From: Sacculina carcini
Lineage: Eukaryota; Arthropoda; Thecostraca; Sacculinidae
Direction: 5' to 3'
DNA length: 64,000 bases
Assembly: GCA_916048095.2 (NCBI GenBank)
Contig: OU696575.1
Span: 4,125,501-4,189,500 of the forward strand
Within the stretch, counting starts at the first letter, position 1, and each line of letters starts with the position of its first letter. The notes below the pieces were generated by a model, which saw only the letters and a list, made by a program, of their open reading frames with translations, had not been told where the DNA came from and searched no databases. The translations under genes were made by a program, and so were the position numbers. Shown one piece after another: positions 55,250 through 64,000 of the stretch.

Positions 55250-56375
55250 TTCTGAATTACTACACACGAATGACAGGTTTAAATTTGAGTAGTGTTGAGG
55301 GAAAAGCTCAGACAATAATTAACTAAAAAAATTACAAATTTAGATTTTTCTATTGGATAAGCTTTTTGCTTATTTATCCATTAGATTTGATTAATTGTTC
55401 CGCACGACGTGCAGGTTTAAATATGAGGCTGTTCGAGGGAAAATATTTTGCCACATCTAAAATAAAAGCATTCATATTTATTCTTTTCTATTGATTAAGA
55501 CTTTATATGGGTTTATTTTTTCTTATTAAATTTCTAATCGTTTTTTATTATTTATTATATGAATTGTTCAGCACGACGTTTTTTTATCCATTATATTTGA
55601 TTAATTGTTCAGCACGACGGGCGGGTTTAAATATGAGGCGGGTTAAAGGAAAATATTTTGTCAAAATAAAAATAAACATAATACAATTTAGACTTTTCAA
55701 TTGAGTAAGATTTTAATGAGTATATCTGTTTTCATTTTTAATTTGCAATATGTTTATGAATTAAATGTGAATTTCATTTTATGAATTGCTCCGCACAACT
55801 GGCGGGTTTCAATGCTAGACGGTGATGTTAAGTTATAAATATATTTTGGTAACATTATGATGAAAAATTGTAGTCATTTTTCATTGTTTCGTGTCTGAGT
55901 TCTGAATTATTCAGCACGACGGGCATGTATAAATATGAGGCGGTTTAGGCAAACTGAATTTTTTTTGGCATTTTGTGAAAATATATGAAAATATAGAAAT
56001 ATAGACTTTTTAGGGGTTTACTCCACTCTTTTTAAATTAATATTCCTTTTCTCTTATGAATTGAATACAAATTTAATAGTATGAACTGTTTCGCACGACG
56101 GGCGGGTTGACATGGGAGAATTTTCATTATTTGTTACGTGCTTGTGTTCTGAATTGTTCCACACGACGGGTGGGTTTATATATGAGGCGGATTGAGGGAA
56201 AATATTATGTCAAAATAAAAATAAAAATATTCACACTTGGTCTTTTCTATTGAGTAAGACACTTATGAGTTTTCATTTGTCTTTTTTAATTTGGAATATT
56301 TTTTATGAATATCAATTTGTATAAATATTAATTTCATTTTATGAATTCCTCCGCACAACGGACGGGTTTTAATGC
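55250..56375. repeat. Diverged GC-motif repeat field
   Basis: In AT-rich DNA the GC-rich word gcacgacgggcgggttt (with variants) recurs at about 55258, 55402, 55573, 55611, 55795, 55914, 56094, 56160 and 56350. Two kinds of continuation exist: aaatatgaggcgg then gaaaatattttgtc, or aatgctag. Spacing is 40-190 bp. The same words occur at 63308 and 63471. No family recognised. Confidence 0.7.
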
Positions 56376-56384
56376 TAGTAATAT

Positions 56385-56620
56385 ATACAACTAATAATAA
56401 AAATGAAAGGTTTTTAATCATGCCACACTGTTAAGATGTTCCCATACGCATAAGCAACATGTGTATCAATCATAAGTTTGAATACATTGTGTTCTTACTA
56501 TTTTCTTGAAAGCCGACATCGATTGGGACATGTTGATTGGACTTGCTAATTGGTTCCAAAGTCTGATTCCTTGATGAAAAAGTGTCAGGTCTCTTGTTTT
56601 TGTGTGAATGAAATGAAATA
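56385..56620 (-). mobile_element. LINE M 3' fragment (minus strand)
   Basis: Reverse-strand translation near 56615-56510 gives KTRDLTLFHQGIRLWNQL then SMSAFKK, the C-terminal end of a CR1/RTE-like LINE ORF2 (LWNQLP-type motif), with an AT-rich (AATA)n-like tail near 56390. Heavily 5'-truncated. Confidence 0.65.
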
Positions 56621-56956
56621 ATATTGAATGTGTATATGAGATTTATTGAAATTTATATATTGTCAGATTTGATGCGTGTGTATTGCTTTTTGTACAAATA
56701 TTCATTTATATAGTTTTTATACATATATGTATATTTCTGTCGTTTGCATACGCTTGTCTTTCTGTTATCATGTTGTATCACCGCTGTAACTGGTCTTTGT
56801 GCCTGTGCCGGTGGTATATGTTTGTTTGTGTATGTGTAGTCTTGTCTTGAGTCTTGTCCCAGTCTTGTTCTTGAGTTCGCCGTGCGTGGTTGTATTTTCG
56901 TTCGCTCCTTCGTGTTATCTGTGTGCCGATCTCGGAGTCTTTCTGCCCATTTTGCT

Positions 56957-58072
56957 ATGTCTACTCCACCCTCTGCAGCCAGCGAGCGTGCGTGTAAGTG
57001 TGGTGAGCCGGTGGGGGATGCGTCTGTCATCAAGTGCGAGGGATGCGCCGGCATGTTTCACGTGTCATGCGCCGCGCTGACCAACCCTGCGTATAACGCT
57101 ATACGCAGGTACAAGCTCTTCTGGCTGTGCGAAGAGTGCAAAGACGAGTACCGCGCGTCCCGTCGCCCCTCACTCACCGTGGAGAGAGTGTGTGCGGTGA
57201 TCGACAGTCGACTGGAGACATTCCGCGCCTCTGTCCTTCGTGAAGCCAAGCCCGCCGACACCTGTGCGCCCTCAACCTCTGTCTCAGAGCGCGACCAGCC
57301 TTTCACTCATCCATTCGCCCTAGTGCTGAAGAGTAAAGGAGCGGAGCCGGTGAAGGCAGAGCGCGTGCTGGCGGCCCTTCGCACTGTACCGGTGGCCAAG
57401 TCTCGCCCAACAAAGTCTGGCGGTATGGTGCTGCACTGCTCCACTGAAGCCTCAGCTAACATGGCAGCCAAGTCTCTGAACGAGCACTTGGCTGAAGAAC
57501 TGCATGTGGCTGTCACAGGCAATTCTGCCTCTCGTCTGCCGCGAATCACTGTGGCAAACATTCAACAAATGTCACCTGAGGAAGTCGTCAGCTCTTTGCG
57601 GCTGAAAAACTCTCATCTCGCCAACATCCCAGCGTCACAGATGAAACTGTTGTTTCTGACGAAGCCAAAAGACGGCCGCACCAATGCCGTACTCGTAGTG
57701 TCTCCGGAGGTGCGCCAACTGATTCGTGTCGCTGGCAACAGAGTGTTTGTCGGGTTGTGCAGCTGCCCGGTCTACGATCGATACTGGGTGACTCGATGCT
57801 GGAAGTGCTCGGGTCTGGGCCACAAATCTGATCGCTGCCCATCAGCTACAGCAATTTGCGGTCACTGCGCTGGTGCCCACCTGTCGTCAGCCTGCCCTGA
57901 CAAGAGCAAGTCAAAGTGCTCAAACTGCTGCCGTCATGGTAAACCTTCGGACCACTCTTCGTTTTCATCCTCCTGTTCCTCGTTCATTGCTGTGCAAAAT
58001 TCTCTCCGCCAACGCACTATTGTGTCTTCCTCACACTGTTCTGAATTGTCTCCTGTCACCGCTTCTTCCTGA
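56957..58072 (+). CDS. LINE H ORF1: PHD-finger and CCHC RNA-binding protein
   Basis: 371 residues from ATG 56957 (MSTPPSAASERACKCGEP); the frame is open upstream but without a better start. PHD finger residues 12-62 (CKCGEP, IKCEGCAGMFHVSC, WLCEECK). The central domain has FALVLKSKGAEPVKAERVL, PRITVANIQQMSPEEVV, LRLKNSHLANIPASQ. Zinc clusters CWKCSGLGHKSDRC, CGHCAGAHLSSAC and C-x2-CC follow. It ends in a Ser-rich tail, SSCSSF, with TGA at 58070-58072. ORF2 is in the same register 30 nt on. Role inferred: element RNA binding. Confidence 0.9.
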   Translation: MSTPPSAASERACKCGEPVGDASVIKCEGCAGMFHVSCAALTNPAYNAIRRYKLFWLCEECKDEYRASRRPSLTVERVCAVIDSRLETFRASVLREAKPADTCAPSTSVSERDQPFTHPFALVLKSKGAEPVKAERVLAALRTVPVAKSRPTKSGGMVLHCSTEASANMAAKSLNEHLAEELHVAVTGNSASRLPRITVANIQQMSPEEVVSSLRLKNSHLANIPASQMKLLFLTKPKDGRTNAVLVVSPEVRQLIRVAGNRVFVGLCSCPVYDRYWVTRCWKCSGLGHKSDRCPSATAICGHCAGAHLSSACPDKSKSKCSNCCRHGKPSDHSSFSSSCSSFIAVQNSLRQRTIVSSSHCSELSPVTASS

Positions 58073-58102
58073 CAACCCAAGTCTGACTCTTCTCTTCCTA
58101 AA

Positions 58103-61036
58103 ATGCATGTTTCTGACTCTACAGCTATTGCTCAATCTTGTCATTCCTCACATCTGGTTTCCCTCGTATCCAACAATTCTGCTATTAACAATCTTACCCA
58201 ATCTGCTCATATATCTCCCTTAGCCGTCACTAATTGTATTTCCTCCTTGGTTGGCCTGCTCAATATTCGGTCTGTACGTAATAAAGCTAATTTTGTTTCT
58301 AATGTCATTCTCTATCACAACTTCTCACTCTTTTTTCTCACCGAGACCTGGCTTTTTGACAGCGACGTTTCATCGTTTTCCGCCCAACTTCCACTTTCAT
58401 TTAACTTCTTGCATGTGTCTCGTGATCTCACATCTTCTCGAAAATCTTGCGGTGGTGGTGTTGGTGCTGTTTATCACTGTTCTTTATCTTTATCACTTTT
58501 ATCTACTCTACAATTTCCTTGTAGTTCCTTTGAATACGCTGCATTCTCGCTTTCTTTTCCTTCACACCCTAAATTAGGTATTCTATTGTTATATCGACAC
58601 GATCACACTGGCACATCCTCAGTATTTCTATCTGAATTTGATACACTCCTATCTTTCTTCTCAGATACATTCTCCCATAATTTCATTGTTCTAGGCGATT
58701 TTAATTTCTGGATTGACTCACCATCTCATGCGCATGTTTCTGATTTTCTAACTCTGCTCAATTCTTGGGATCTTTCCGTTATGAACAGTGGTGCTACTCA
58801 CCTATCCGGTCATACCCTCGACCTTGTGATCTGTACGCACTCCTCCAGACTGTCTCTCCTCGATACATTCACTTACCCCCCTGATTCTCTCATATCTGAT
58901 CATAGCCTCATCACATTTTGTGTTTCTCTTCCTTCACCTTCTAAGCCTTCTTCCGCTTCACTGATGCTTCGTGATTACAAAAAATTTGATCCTTTATTAT
59001 TTTGTCGTTTGGTTACCTCTCTTCTGAATCCCTCAAACTATTTGTTCCTCCCACCACTCCTACTCCCCAAGTTTATATCCGACTCTCTCTCCCTCATCAA
59101 TGATCAGATCTTCCCTTTGCGCTTACATCACTTTCGCTCAAGATCTCCTCCTCCTCCCTGGTGGTCGTCCGATCTATCCCGCTTGCGTTCAGAATGCAGA
59201 GCCCGTGAGCGTTCTTGGCGGCGCTTTCGCTCTTCTTCTTCATGGTTCTCTTTCTGTAGTGCCCGCAAATCTTTTTTTTCTGTGGTTGGTTTGTCAAAAT
59301 CTAATTTCTATCGTTCACAATTACGCCAACTCCAATCATCTCGCTCACGATGGATGACTCTGAAATCTATTTCTGGTCGCTCTTCTAAGTCATCTTGCTC
59401 AATATCTGCCAGTGAATTCGCCTCATTTTTCTCTTGTAAAATTGCATCCTTGCAATCCAAATTACCCACTAGCACTTTTCCTCTCCAATTTCCTCCTTGC
59501 CTTAGCACTGTTTCCTCTTTTTCCTCGATTGCTCCGTCTACCACAGCACGTTTTCTTACCAAACTTCAGAGGTCTAAATGTCCCACTGACCCCATACAAT
59601 TTTCTGCTCTCTCTGATGCTATTATACTCCTTACTCCACTTTTCACATATATGGTTAACTCTTCTTTCCTTCACGGTTCATTCTTAGCTTCCAAACACGC
59701 CACTATACTGCCGATTCTCAAAAAATCCAATCTTGATCCCTCTCTGCCATGCAACTATCGTCCAATTTCTATTCTATCTCTGTCCTCCAAGCTTCTAGAA
59801 TCTGCCATCCTTGTTCAATTACGGCCTATCATCTTGCCTGTTCTCGATCCCTGCCAATCTGGTTTTGTATCTCAGCACTCTACCGAAACACTTCTTCTCT
59901 GCCTCTCCAATGATCTATTCTCTAATTTTTCATTTGGAAATTCCGTGCTTCTGATTTCCTTAGATTTTTCTGCTGCCTTCGATCTAGTCGACCACGAAAT
60001 CTTATGCTGCGATCTTGCTCATCTAGGCCTCACATCTACTGCACTTTCTCTTCTTACCTCATATCTAAATGATCGTTCCTATGCTGTTCGCAGTAATGCG
60101 GCTTTATCGTGCGACTTTCCTCTCACCTCTGGGGTTCCACAAGGCTCACTTATTGGTCCTTTACTTTTCAACTTATACGTATCATCCCTTTGTCCTATTC
60201 TCCGCAGCTATCCAGTTTCATTTCACATATACGCTGACGACATCCAAATTTATTTTCCTCTTTCTCCTCATTCTTCAAATTTGGTCTCTATGCTGCTCAC
60301 CCAGATTTCTTCTTGGGCTGCTTCACGTAAACTTGTTCTCAACCCTGACAAAACCGAATATCTAGTCTTTCACCCTCCTCGAATTTCTCCTCACTCTATC
60401 AACCTTCCACTAGCCAATCAAATGCGCAATTTGGGTGTCTTGTTCGATCCTAACCTTTCTTTCTCGACTCATTTTTCTCAGCTTATCCGCTCGTGCCGCT
60501 TTTTACTCCGACAATTTTACCCTATTCGTTCGTCGATTGATGTCTCATCCGCTAGTCTTCTGGTAAACTCCTATATCTTTTCTAAGATCGACTATTGCAA
60601 CTCGCTTTTCTTCCATCTTCCCTTGAAATCTATCCGCCAACTCCAAGCAGTGATCAACCTTGCTTGTCGGTTTGTACTGAGGCTTCCTCCGCGAACCCCT
60701 ACTTCGGTGCATATCCGACAGCTCGGTTGGTTACCTGCTCTTTCTCGTATCCGCTATAAGGTATGTTGTCTGGTCTTCAAACTTATACACTCTCCCTCTT
60801 CTCCTTCATATCTCCGTTCCCTATTGACTCTCAATAATCGCACTTCTTGTCGCATTCCTGTGCCATTAGTCTGTCCTCCTGCTCTTAATCAATCCTCTTG
60901 GTCATCCAAATCTTTTTATTTCTCTGCTCCTCGTATCTATAACTCGCTTCCATCTTACCTTCACCACAAGTCTTCATTCCGATCCTTTTCTGCTGATCTT
61001 CATAAATATCTGCTCACTCGTTCTCTTGATGACTAA
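58103..61036 (+). CDS. LINE H ORF2: APE endonuclease and reverse transcriptase
   Basis: 977 residues from ATG 58103 (MHVSDSTAIAQSCHSSHL), uninterrupted. Endonuclease residues 50-270: GLLNIRSVRNKANF, FFLTETWLF, CGGGVGAVYH, VLGDFNFWIDS, HTLDLVICT, LISDHSLI with all catalytic positions. RT residues 540-720: NYRPISILSLSSKLLESA, CQSGFVSQHSTETLL, ISLDFSAAFDLVDHEIL, SGVPQGSLIGPLLFNLY and catalytic FHIYADDIQIYF (about 60233). The thumb has NPDKTEYLVFHPPRISP, and the C-terminal part has FSKIDYCNSLFF and RPAL-type WLPALSRIRYKVCCL. Length and motifs are normal for CR1/L2-like ORF2; it should support target-primed reverse transcription. Confidence 0.95.
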   Translation: MHVSDSTAIAQSCHSSHLVSLVSNNSAINNLTQSAHISPLAVTNCISSLVGLLNIRSVRNKANFVSNVILYHNFSLFFLTETWLFDSDVSSFSAQLPLSFNFLHVSRDLTSSRKSCGGGVGAVYHCSLSLSLLSTLQFPCSSFEYAAFSLSFPSHPKLGILLLYRHDHTGTSSVFLSEFDTLLSFFSDTFSHNFIVLGDFNFWIDSPSHAHVSDFLTLLNSWDLSVMNSGATHLSGHTLDLVICTHSSRLSLLDTFTYPPDSLISDHSLITFCVSLPSPSKPSSASLMLRDYKKFDPLLFCRLVTSLLNPSNYLFLPPLLLPKFISDSLSLINDQIFPLRLHHFRSRSPPPPWWSSDLSRLRSECRARERSWRRFRSSSSWFSFCSARKSFFSVVGLSKSNFYRSQLRQLQSSRSRWMTLKSISGRSSKSSCSISASEFASFFSCKIASLQSKLPTSTFPLQFPPCLSTVSSFSSIAPSTTARFLTKLQRSKCPTDPIQFSALSDAIILLTPLFTYMVNSSFLHGSFLASKHATILPILKKSNLDPSLPCNYRPISILSLSSKLLESAILVQLRPIILPVLDPCQSGFVSQHSTETLLLCLSNDLFSNFSFGNSVLLISLDFSAAFDLVDHEILCCDLAHLGLTSTALSLLTSYLNDRSYAVRSNAALSCDFPLTSGVPQGSLIGPLLFNLYVSSLCPILRSYPVSFHIYADDIQIYFPLSPHSSNLVSMLLTQISSWAASRKLVLNPDKTEYLVFHPPRISPHSINLPLANQMRNLGVLFDPNLSFSTHFSQLIRSCRFLLRQFYPIRSSIDVSSASLLVNSYIFSKIDYCNSLFFHLPLKSIRQLQAVINLACRFVLRLPPRTPTSVHIRQLGWLPALSRIRYKVCCLVFKLIHSPSSPSYLRSLLTLNNRTSCRIPVPLVCPPALNQSSWSSKSFYFSAPRIYNSLPSYLHHKSSFRSFSADLHKYLLTRSLDD

Positions 61037-61543
61037 ATGTATTATTTGTCTTTGGTTATATGTGTGTTGTTCGTGCTGATCGTCCTGTGTTGTACCCTCG
61101 TTGTTCTTGCTTGATATTTGTCTTTTTACTCACTGTGAATTATCTGTTTTCGTTGCTGCGTCCCGTTTTTGCATCTCTTGCATTCGTCGTTGTCTGGTCA
61201 GGCTTCGCCCTGCTACTGGTAACCGTGTAATTCCAGTACAACCAGATTCATGGTCGAGTTGTCGGCGACTAAACCGGCTCCCCCACTGTTCTGCAGTGAG
61301 GAGGGTGGCTAGACACCCGACAGGAAAAAAAACAAAACCTGTTTCAAGGGCGGATGAGCTATCTGATAGCCAACGGCCATCTAGCATGTTCCAGTTTGCA
61401 AACGTGTTTTCATTTTTCTATTTGTGCCTACTCCCTGCTCGCTGTTATGTTCCTGTCGGTTGTCTTTTTCGCGCCTGTGTATAAATATGTGCGCTATATT
61501 AAATATATGTTGTTGTTTGTTGTTGTTGTTTGTTTGTTTGTTG

Positions 61544-61626
61544 TATGTGTGTGGGTGTATGTATGTGTGTGTATGTATGTGTATGTATGTGTGTGTATGT
61601 ATGTGTATGTATGTGTGTGTGTCAGC
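61544..61626. repeat. (GTAT/GT)n microsatellite
   Basis: About 80 bp of gtatgtat and gtgtgt words directly after the LINE H tail and before LINE L. Confidence 0.9.
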
Positions 61627-61935
61627 GTCGACCTCGTTGATCATGTCCTGCAGTTCTGCCTTTTGTCCCAGCGAGCGCGTCACAGTTCCCAGCTCCTTGG
61701 TGGTGGTGTGTGTGTACTCACATAGTTGTTCTACAGGATATGAGCTAAGCTCGTGCTGTCCCGTCTCTTTTCCATAATTTATCTAACATATTTTTGAAGG
61801 AACTTAAATTTCTAGCTTCAACTATTTTGCTGTCTAATTGGTTCCACTGATCTACGCTCCTAAACGGGAAACTATACTTTTTTACATCTTTTCGACAACG
61901 TGTTTTCCTCAATTTTTTGAGTGTCCTCTACGCAC
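61627..61935 (-). mobile_element. LINE L 3' fragment (minus strand)
   Basis: Reverse-strand translation near 61925-61770 gives RKDVKKYSFPFRSVDQWNQL then [15 protein letters not shown], a classic CR1/RTE-like ORF2 C-terminus. It is a strongly 5'-truncated copy with its 3' end at the microsatellite. Confidence 0.75.
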
Positions 61936-62160
61936 ATTTCCTTGAAAAACTAATCCAAGAGCACCAAGAGCGTCACGTATATGGGCAGCGTGACAGCGTG
62001 GCAACGTTTCGAGTGTGTCTGAAGTCGAATTTGCCTAGAACAAAACATGCTGGAGAGGAAGGCGTGTTTTGTGTTGCATGTGAGAAAAACGTGTCCGCTG
62101 GTCACAAGTCGCAGCTCGAGCAACACAACAAATCGGCTGCTCACTCGAAAAACATCAAAT
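61936..62160 (+). CDS. C2H2 (U1/BED-like) zinc-finger fragment
   Basis: Plus-strand frame with LEKLIQEHQERHVYGQRD, then FCVACEKNVSAGHKSQLEQH and KSAAHSKNIK: C-x2-C-x14-H-x5-H, the zinc-finger style of hAT transposase N-termini and of related host proteins. It lies against the inner edge of the right inverted-repeat arm. No start or splice site can be fixed and no downstream domain was found; it may be an exon of a transposase or of a domesticated derivative. Confidence 0.4.
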
Positions 62161-63790
62161 GCAAATATACATACAGACTAGAGTCACGGGTGTATATGGA
62201 CGTGTGTATATGAGTCTGCAGGTGTGGCTGACGTTCGGCTTGCCGAAATGCCGAAGAATCCGAACTGACCTGACAGTGACAGTGATAAATCTGCACTCAC
62301 GCACAATGTATGTGGTTGTGTGTGTGTTTGTATGTGTGTGTTTGGGCCCAAGTGAATATTTGTACATTCACAAAAGTTCAACTAAATGACACGGTGTGTA
62401 GAGTCAATGTGAAAAACAAACACTGATAGAAAAATCCATATGAATTACAATATTGGTAAACTACACGTACACACTAGAAAAACGCTTCTGGAATACGCAC
62501 ATGTGCTCGACGATGTACTTAATTAAACGCTTCGTTTCGCTACGCACTCTGTCCGCCACTAAACAATATAATATAATCAAACCAAATACCTCGATTTTTT
62601 AGACAACGGCAACAATGTATTGGTTAGAAGACATGTAAGAACAGAGACGACAATTTCAAATGATTATAACACAAATCAGGTCCACCAAATGCAGATAACG
62701 CAAGATATAATAATGTTACCCTGAATTTCTTATACAGAATAGCCAGCCAATATATGCACAATACAAGCATGTCATAAGACCACGAAACAACAGTAACAAC
62801 GTAGCATACAAGCGCGCAATTAATGGACAAAGCACACAAACAAAAACAGTCATAGTGCAATAAACACTGACACATGACACTATATGATAACATGAAGCAA
62901 CATGAGAAACAGAGAAAAAACCCAACAATAAAGACACATCTAAATATGTATCTATATATATGACTTAAAGATGTACAAAACGTCAATTAAACTCGTTTCT
63001 ATGTACTAAAATCCAAAATCCGATGACAATTGGCGCTAATTCTAAAAAATAAAAAACATGTTTTTTTTTGCAAATAAACGCAACCAAAAAAACGTTTTTT
63101 TGCATCACTAGTCCCACCCTTCTCGGTCCATTTTCTACCAGCAGGAATATATAATTTTTAGCAGTAAATATGATAGTGGTAGAAGTAGAATAGTACTTGA
63201 GCAAATCACGTTGGGAAAGGAGGTAAAGCTATAAATATATTTTGGAAACATTCTGATGAAAAGGTATAATCATTTTCCATTGTTTGATTCGAGTTCTGAA
63301 TTATTCCGCACGACGGGCAGGTGTAAATATAAGATTGTTTGAGGAACATTATTTTGTTAACGTTAAAATATTAATGTTCACATTATACATTTTAATGGGT
63401 TTAGTTTTTCCTATCAATTTGTATTCCATTTTATGAATTGAGTATGAATTTTATTATATTAATTGCTCCGCATGACGGGCGGGTTTAAATGCTAGTATAT
63501 TAATTAACGAGAAAATGTAGTTTTGGAGAAAGTTGAGAAAATTCGACACTGTTTGCAAAAAGTTCACAAATATTTTTAGAAAGAAAGAAGCACATAAAAC
63601 GAAAATTCGATGAAAAAATGCAATAAAGTCCCAATTTGAGACGAATTAATGTCTATAACCGAGACAAGAGATAATAGTGCAAGAACACTGGTGATATAAA
63701 ACATGACTTGAATAATGAAGCAAAAACAGTACGAGCGAAGCTGCGATCTCGTAACACTACTGCATAACAATACACGATCCACTGAATCAA

Positions 63791-63846
<56 letters not shown>

Positions 63847-64000
63847 CGTCACCAAACACTACAGCACATGCACGCAAGCCAACACACGAGAAAACAATTG
63901 AAACGTGGACGTGATAACTGAACAACTAGTAATCACCGTCGTCGTCGGCTGAACACGCATGCAGTGAGAATGCCTGTCAGTTGCCCTGCCACATCCAGAA
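62150..64000. repeat. Right arm of the large inverted repeat (continues past window)
   Basis: Reverse complement of 43504-44760. The match is good from 62470 to 62880 and from 63655 to 64000, weaker at 62200-62400 where the left arm has about 200 extra bases. An insertion of about 770 bp (62880-63655) carrying the GC-motif repeat is described separately. The arm ends at the window edge while still matching. Confidence 0.85.
62880..63655. repeat. GC-motif repeat unit inserted in the right arm
   Basis: Absent from the left arm at the matching point (near 43862-43870). Contains two of the gcacgacgggcgg-type words (63308, 63471) and about 60 bp (63225-63300, ataaatatattttgg to gttctgaattatt) nearly the same as 55840-55912. 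It shows that the GC-motif family can move or spread as a unit. Confidence 0.65.

Larger units (their letters stand above)
56690..61543 (+). mobile_element. LINE H (CR1-like), full-length with intact ORFs
   Basis: 5' UTR from about 56690, ORF1 56957-58072, ORF2 58103-61036, 3' UTR with a gtgcgctatattaaat end motif and a (TTG)n/(TTTG)n tail at 61508-61543. Both ORFs are open, so this is the best candidate for a recently active element here. 5' start and target duplication not determined. Confidence 0.85.

Noticed and set aside
43504-64000. Maverick/Polinton giant transposon
   Set aside because: No DNA polymerase B, retroviral-type integrase of Maverick type, ATPase, protease or capsid genes between the arms; the interior consists of LINEs and a BEL element.

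Overview
This is a eukaryotic, almost certainly metazoan (invertebrate), repeat-dense segment. I found no host gene, rRNA or tRNA gene. Every convincing reading frame belongs to a transposable element: non-LTR retrotransposons with APE-type endonuclease (an I-like family and several CR1/L2-like families with PHD-finger ORF1), Ty3/gypsy-type elements, a BEL/Pao element, a piggyBac with spliceosomal introns, a Mutator-like transposase, a hAT-like composite and a further TIR element. The PHD-ORF1 CR1 families, BEL/Pao, gypsy, piggyBac and MULE mixture fits an aquatic invertebrate, but the species cannot be fixed from sequence alone.

Layout. (1) 1-15.5 kb: one minus-strand I-like LINE cut into three pieces. 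A hAT-like composite (459-11610, target duplication ccggtga) sits in its RT gene and a second LINE 3' fragment (11910-12621, 15-bp duplication) sits nearby. Inside the hAT-like composite lies a minus-strand gypsy-type retroelement as LTR-internal-LTR-internal-LTR (2176-10692, 5-bp duplication ctatt). Its two near-identical 4048-bp units each carry a different pol nonsense codon. (2) 15.8-38.7 kb: a nest read from outside in: CR1-like LINE C, gypsy E (19824-38581), gypsy D (24191 to about 38200), piggyBac (25682-35320, TTAA both sides), a TIR element (28055-34845, 46-bp perfect TIRs, 9-bp duplication), and LINE F with intact ORFs plus a tRNA-like SINE. (3) 38.7-43.25 kb: a LINE tail, a degenerate MULE transposase with FLYWCH-like N-terminus, a 440-bp perfect-architecture hairpin and an 84-bp satellite of about 19 units. 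(4) 43.5-64.0 kb: two inverted arms (43.5-44.76 kb against 62.15-64.0 kb) that bracket LINE I interrupted by BEL element J, an unexplained GC-motif repeat field, and full-length LINE H with intact ORF1 and ORF2.

How the genes work together: within each element the ORFs supply Gag/ORF1 RNA binding and Pol/ORF2 enzymes acting in cis. Several elements show probable translational recoding at the ORF junction: a GGGAAAC heptamer in the tandem gypsy, an A AAA AAG heptamer ending in TGA in LINE F, and single in-frame TGA codons between ORF1 and ORF2 in LINEs C and H. The BEL element has 15 nt just after its 5' LTR that are perfectly complementary to a site inside that LTR, which suggests self-priming of reverse transcription rather than tRNA priming. 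Most copies are broken by stops or frameshifts; LINE F and LINE H are the most intact.
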